A stretch of DNA of 64,000 nt from Paenibacillus sp. FJAT-26967 (GTDB lineage Bacteria > Bacillota > Bacilli > Paenibacillales > NBRC-103111), in contig NZ_LMXH01000004.1 of the NCBI RefSeq assembly GCF_001541095.1, positions 248,001 to 312,000 of the forward strand, read 5' to 3'. Shown in pieces: positions 62,027 through 64,000 of this stretch. The position numbers and the translations under genes are program-made. The notes below the pieces were generated by a model. That model was given only the letters and a program-made list of their open reading frames with translations, did not search any database and was not told where the DNA came from. Numbering within the stretch: the first letter of the stretch is position 1; the number at the start of each line of letters is the position of its first letter.

Positions 62027-62108
62027 TATCGGCTGACATCGGCCGCTTACCTGCCGGAATGTATGCTTTAAGCTGGTTTAAATCAGTGCAGGATTCTTTT
62101 GTGCTGTG

Positions 62109-62150
62109 AGGACGTACCGTTTTGTTTCTGAAAACGGTGCGTCCTTTTTT
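62109..62150 (+). terminator. attenuator terminator ahead of the YheI-type exporter
   Basis: AGGACGTACCGTTTT (62109-62123) pairs with AAAACGGTGCGTCCT (62131-62145), 15 bp with one G-U pair, 7-base loop, then TTTTT. It lies between the leader ORF and the exporter, 147 bases before the exporter start. Confidence 0.88.
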
Positions 62151-62296
62151 CATGATCGGATGCAGGGACTCATTTTTCCATACAAAAGAGATAGAGAGTA
62201 CAGGGTTGGTCGAAGCCCGGTACAAAGCTCTATGTGCAGCTTGCCTGAAATTTATGAAAAATGCTTTTACAAAGAAAAGAAAGAAGGTGACCCCGG

Positions 62297-64000
62297 TTGT
62301 TCAGTATTTTAGGTAAACTCGGCTGGTTCTTCAAAGAAAATTGGATTCGGTACACGGTAGCCGTTACGCTGCTTATTGTGGCGGGCATTGCCGAAATCAT
62401 CCCTCCCAAAATTCTCGGCTATGCCGTCGATGAAATTCAGATGGGCTCTATTACGGCGGAACGTCTGGTAAGCATGATCGTGTGGACTCTCGTTATTACC
62501 CTTGGTATTTATCTGATTACTTACGTCTGGATGTACCAGTTGTTCGGCGGTTCCTTCCTTGTGGAACGCATCTTGCGTTCGCGCTTTATGCGGCATCTTC
62601 TTAAGATGACCCCGACTTTTTTTGAAAAATACCGCACCGGCGACCTGATGGCCCGCGCGACCAATGACCTCCGGTCTGTCGCCGGAACAGCCGGATTCGG
62701 AATTCTGACGCTGGTCGATTCCAGCGCTTTTATGCTCACGATCTTGTTCACCATGGGTCTCACGATTTCTTGGAAGCTGACATTTGCCGCTCTGCTTCCG
62801 CTGCCTTTTATCGCGCTGGCCATGAAGTTCTACGGGAAGACCATTCATGAGCGGTATACGATCGCCCAAGATGCCTTTGGACAGATGAACGATCAGGTGC
62901 TGGAAGCGACGGCAGGTGTCAGAGTGCTGCGCGCTTATGTTCAGGAAGCCAATGAGCAGGAGCGCTTCCGGGAGCTGACCGATGATGTGTATCGCAAGAA
63001 TATTTCGGTTGCGAGAATTGATGCGCTGTTCGATCCCACCATCAAGCTGCTGGTCGGCGCAAGTTATTTGATCGGTCTGGGCTACGGGGCTTATCTGGTG
63101 TTCCAGACCGAGCTGACGCTGGGACAGCTGCTTTCCTTCAACATCTACCTCGGGATGCTGATCTGGCCGATGTTCGCTATCGGCGAACTGATCAACATCA
63201 TGCAGCGGGGGAATGCCTCCCTCGACCGGGTAAACGAGGCGCTCGGCTACCGGCCCGATGTGCAGGACGATCCGCAGCATACTCGTATGGATGCAGGGCC
63301 CGGCACAATCGCCTTCGAGAATGCCAGCTTCCGCTATCCTGCGTCTGAAGTCAGCAACCTCGAAGGCATCAGCCTGACACTTCGCCGGGGCGAGACCCTC
63401 GGCGTCGTAGGGCGCACAGGCAGCGGCAAATCCACGCTGCTGAAGCAGCTGCTGCGGCAGTATCCGGTCGGCAGCGGAACGATTACGATCGGCGGCGTGC
63501 CGATTCAGCAGATTCCGCTTGACCGGCTGCAGTCCTGGATCGGCTACGTGCCGCAGGAACAGATCCTGTTCTCCAGAACCGTGCGGGAGAACATCCGCTT
63601 CGGCAAGCCGGGCGCGAGTGATGAAGAGGTGCTTGGAGCCATCGAGCGGGCTGCATTCGCGCAGGATATTCACACCCTCGCAGACGGCCTCGATACGCTG
63701 GTCGGCGAGAAGGGTGTGGCGCTGTCCGGCGGCCAGAAGCAGCGGGTATCGCTGGCGCGGGCGCTGATCGCCGACCCGGAAATTCTGCTGCTCGATGATG
63801 CGATGTCCGCGGTCGATGCCCGGACGGAAGCGCGGATCATCGAGAACATCCGGCGTGAGCGCGCCGGCAAAACCACGCTCATCACGACACACCGGCTGTC
63901 CGCTGTCGAGCACGCGGACCGGATCCTCGTCCTTGACGAGGGCCGGATTGTCGAGTCGGGGACGCACGAAGAGCTGCTGGCGCACGGCGGCTGGTACAAA
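62297..64000 (+). CDS. yheI: BmrC/YheI-type multidrug ABC exporter half-transporter (3' end outside window)
   Basis: 568 codons are visible and the frame is open at the window end; the family has about 585. It starts TTG after AAGAAGGTGACCCCGG, reading FSILGKLGWFFKENWIRYTV, which is very like YheI. Six membrane helices fill about residues 15-310. The ATPase has Walker A GRTGSGKST, Q-loop VPQEQILFS, signature LSGGQKQ and H-loop TTHRLS. Walker B is ILLLDDAMSAVD, with Asp for the catalytic Glu, as expected of the degenerate half of a heterodimer. The catalytic partner (yheH/bmrD-like) probably follows outside. Expression is likely controlled by the leader attenuator upstream. Confidence 0.9.
   Translation, partial: MFSILGKLGWFFKENWIRYTVAVTLLIVAGIAEIIPPKILGYAVDEIQMGSITAERLVSMIVWTLVITLGIYLITYVWMYQLFGGSFLVERILRSRFMRHLLKMTPTFFEKYRTGDLMARATNDLRSVAGTAGFGILTLVDSSAFMLTILFTMGLTISWKLTFAALLPLPFIALAMKFYGKTIHERYTIAQDAFGQMNDQVLEATAGVRVLRAYVQEANEQERFRELTDDVYRKNISVARIDALFDPTIKLLVGASYLIGLGYGAYLVFQTELTLGQLLSFNIYLGMLIWPMFAIGELINIMQRGNASLDRVNEALGYRPDVQDDPQHTRMDAGPGTIAFENASFRYPASEVSNLEGISLTLRRGETLGVVGRTGSGKSTLLKQLLRQYPVGSGTITIGGVPIQQIPLDRLQSWIGYVPQEQILFSRTVRENIRFGKPGASDEEVLGAIERAAFAQDIHTLADGLDTLVGEKGVALSGGQKQRVSLARALIADPEILLLDDAMSAVDARTEARIIENIRRERAGKTTLITTHRLSAVEHADRILVLDEGRIVESGTHEELLAHGGWYK

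Larger units (their letters stand above)
61682..62296. other. leader region of the YheI-type exporter
   Basis: The 615 bases between cydB and the exporter hold a strong promoter, a 33-codon ORF, a terminator and about 150 further bases up to the TTG start. The parts are listed separately. The order promoter, short ORF, terminator and exporter matches an attenuator. Confidence 0.75.

Noticed and set aside
62309-63985. 558-codon open frame on the minus strand
   Set aside because: It lies antisense to the YheI-type exporter, whose Walker A, signature and Walker B motifs prove the plus strand to be coding. The frame is a by-product of codon bias and has no ribosome site.

Overview
The window looks like chromosomal DNA of a spore-forming, low-to-moderate GC Gram-positive bacterium of the Paenibacillus type. 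The signs are an S-layer (SLH) anchored subtilase, a CotD-like coat protein, strong AGGAGG-type ribosome sites with frequent TTG and GTG starts, many B. subtilis-like gene sets (MarR-MMPL pair, YodB-AzoR-like pair, YheI-type exporter, YthA/YthB-like cytochrome bd, YvgN), and a bacterial GlnRS, which Bacillus subtilis lacks. I saw no rRNA, tRNA, CRISPR array, prophage or insertion sequence. It is an ordinary chromosomal segment made of many short, independently terminated operons.

Layout. 1-5.2 kb: the 3' end of glpD, a marR-mmpL efflux operon with a self-operator, and a chorismate-lyase-like gene. 5.2-10.2 kb: a minus-strand operon of a MarR regulator and two half-ABC exporters that form an asymmetric heterodimer. 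10.4-11.6 kb: a divergent HxlR regulator and azoreductase. 11.6-24.9 kb: a YhgE/Pip membrane protein, an amino-acid or cystine symporter, a c-di-GMP phosphodiesterase, dGTPase, truncated haemoglobin, a condensation-type acyltransferase, an ABC-2 permease with its PadR regulator, a DUF3298 protein and a peptide symporter. 25-27.4 kb: the collapsed remains of a divergent mocR/lysE pair with an intact 17-bp-arm palindrome, then a purine-riboswitch-controlled FAD oxidoreductase. 27.6-36.8 kb: two methyltransferase genes (one fused to MerR), NAD(P)HX repair enzyme, SLH subtilase and glnS. 36.8-50.5 kb: YraQ permease, PLD-like protein, LysR-YeiH pair, UPF0173 hydrolase, DUF445, CotD-like, DUF72, CHY zinc finger, LysM coiled-coil and HtrA-like protease genes. 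50.6-64 kb: fructokinase, a Fur-box ferric-siderophore ABC importer, an NSS transporter, a small helical protein, aldo-keto reductase, a siderophore-binding-like lipoprotein, cytochrome bd oxidase and the start of a BmrC/YheI-type multidrug exporter.

Two cis-regulatory RNAs are the most notable items. The first is a purine riboswitch aptamer at 25808-25878 with several departures in its ligand-binding core. Its P1 strand is reused in a terminator stem, which predicts an ON switch, although the key base is the guanine-type C. The second, at 61837-62299, is a promoter, a 33-codon leader ORF and a terminator ahead of the YheI-type exporter. A stretch of the leader ORF can pair with the terminator arm, as expected for ribosome-mediated attenuation. 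A third oddity is the exporter half-gene at 7936-9675, whose only full-length start is CTG, overlapped by a seven-codon ORF. All functional names rest on reading the translated sequences and on recalled family features. No database search was run.
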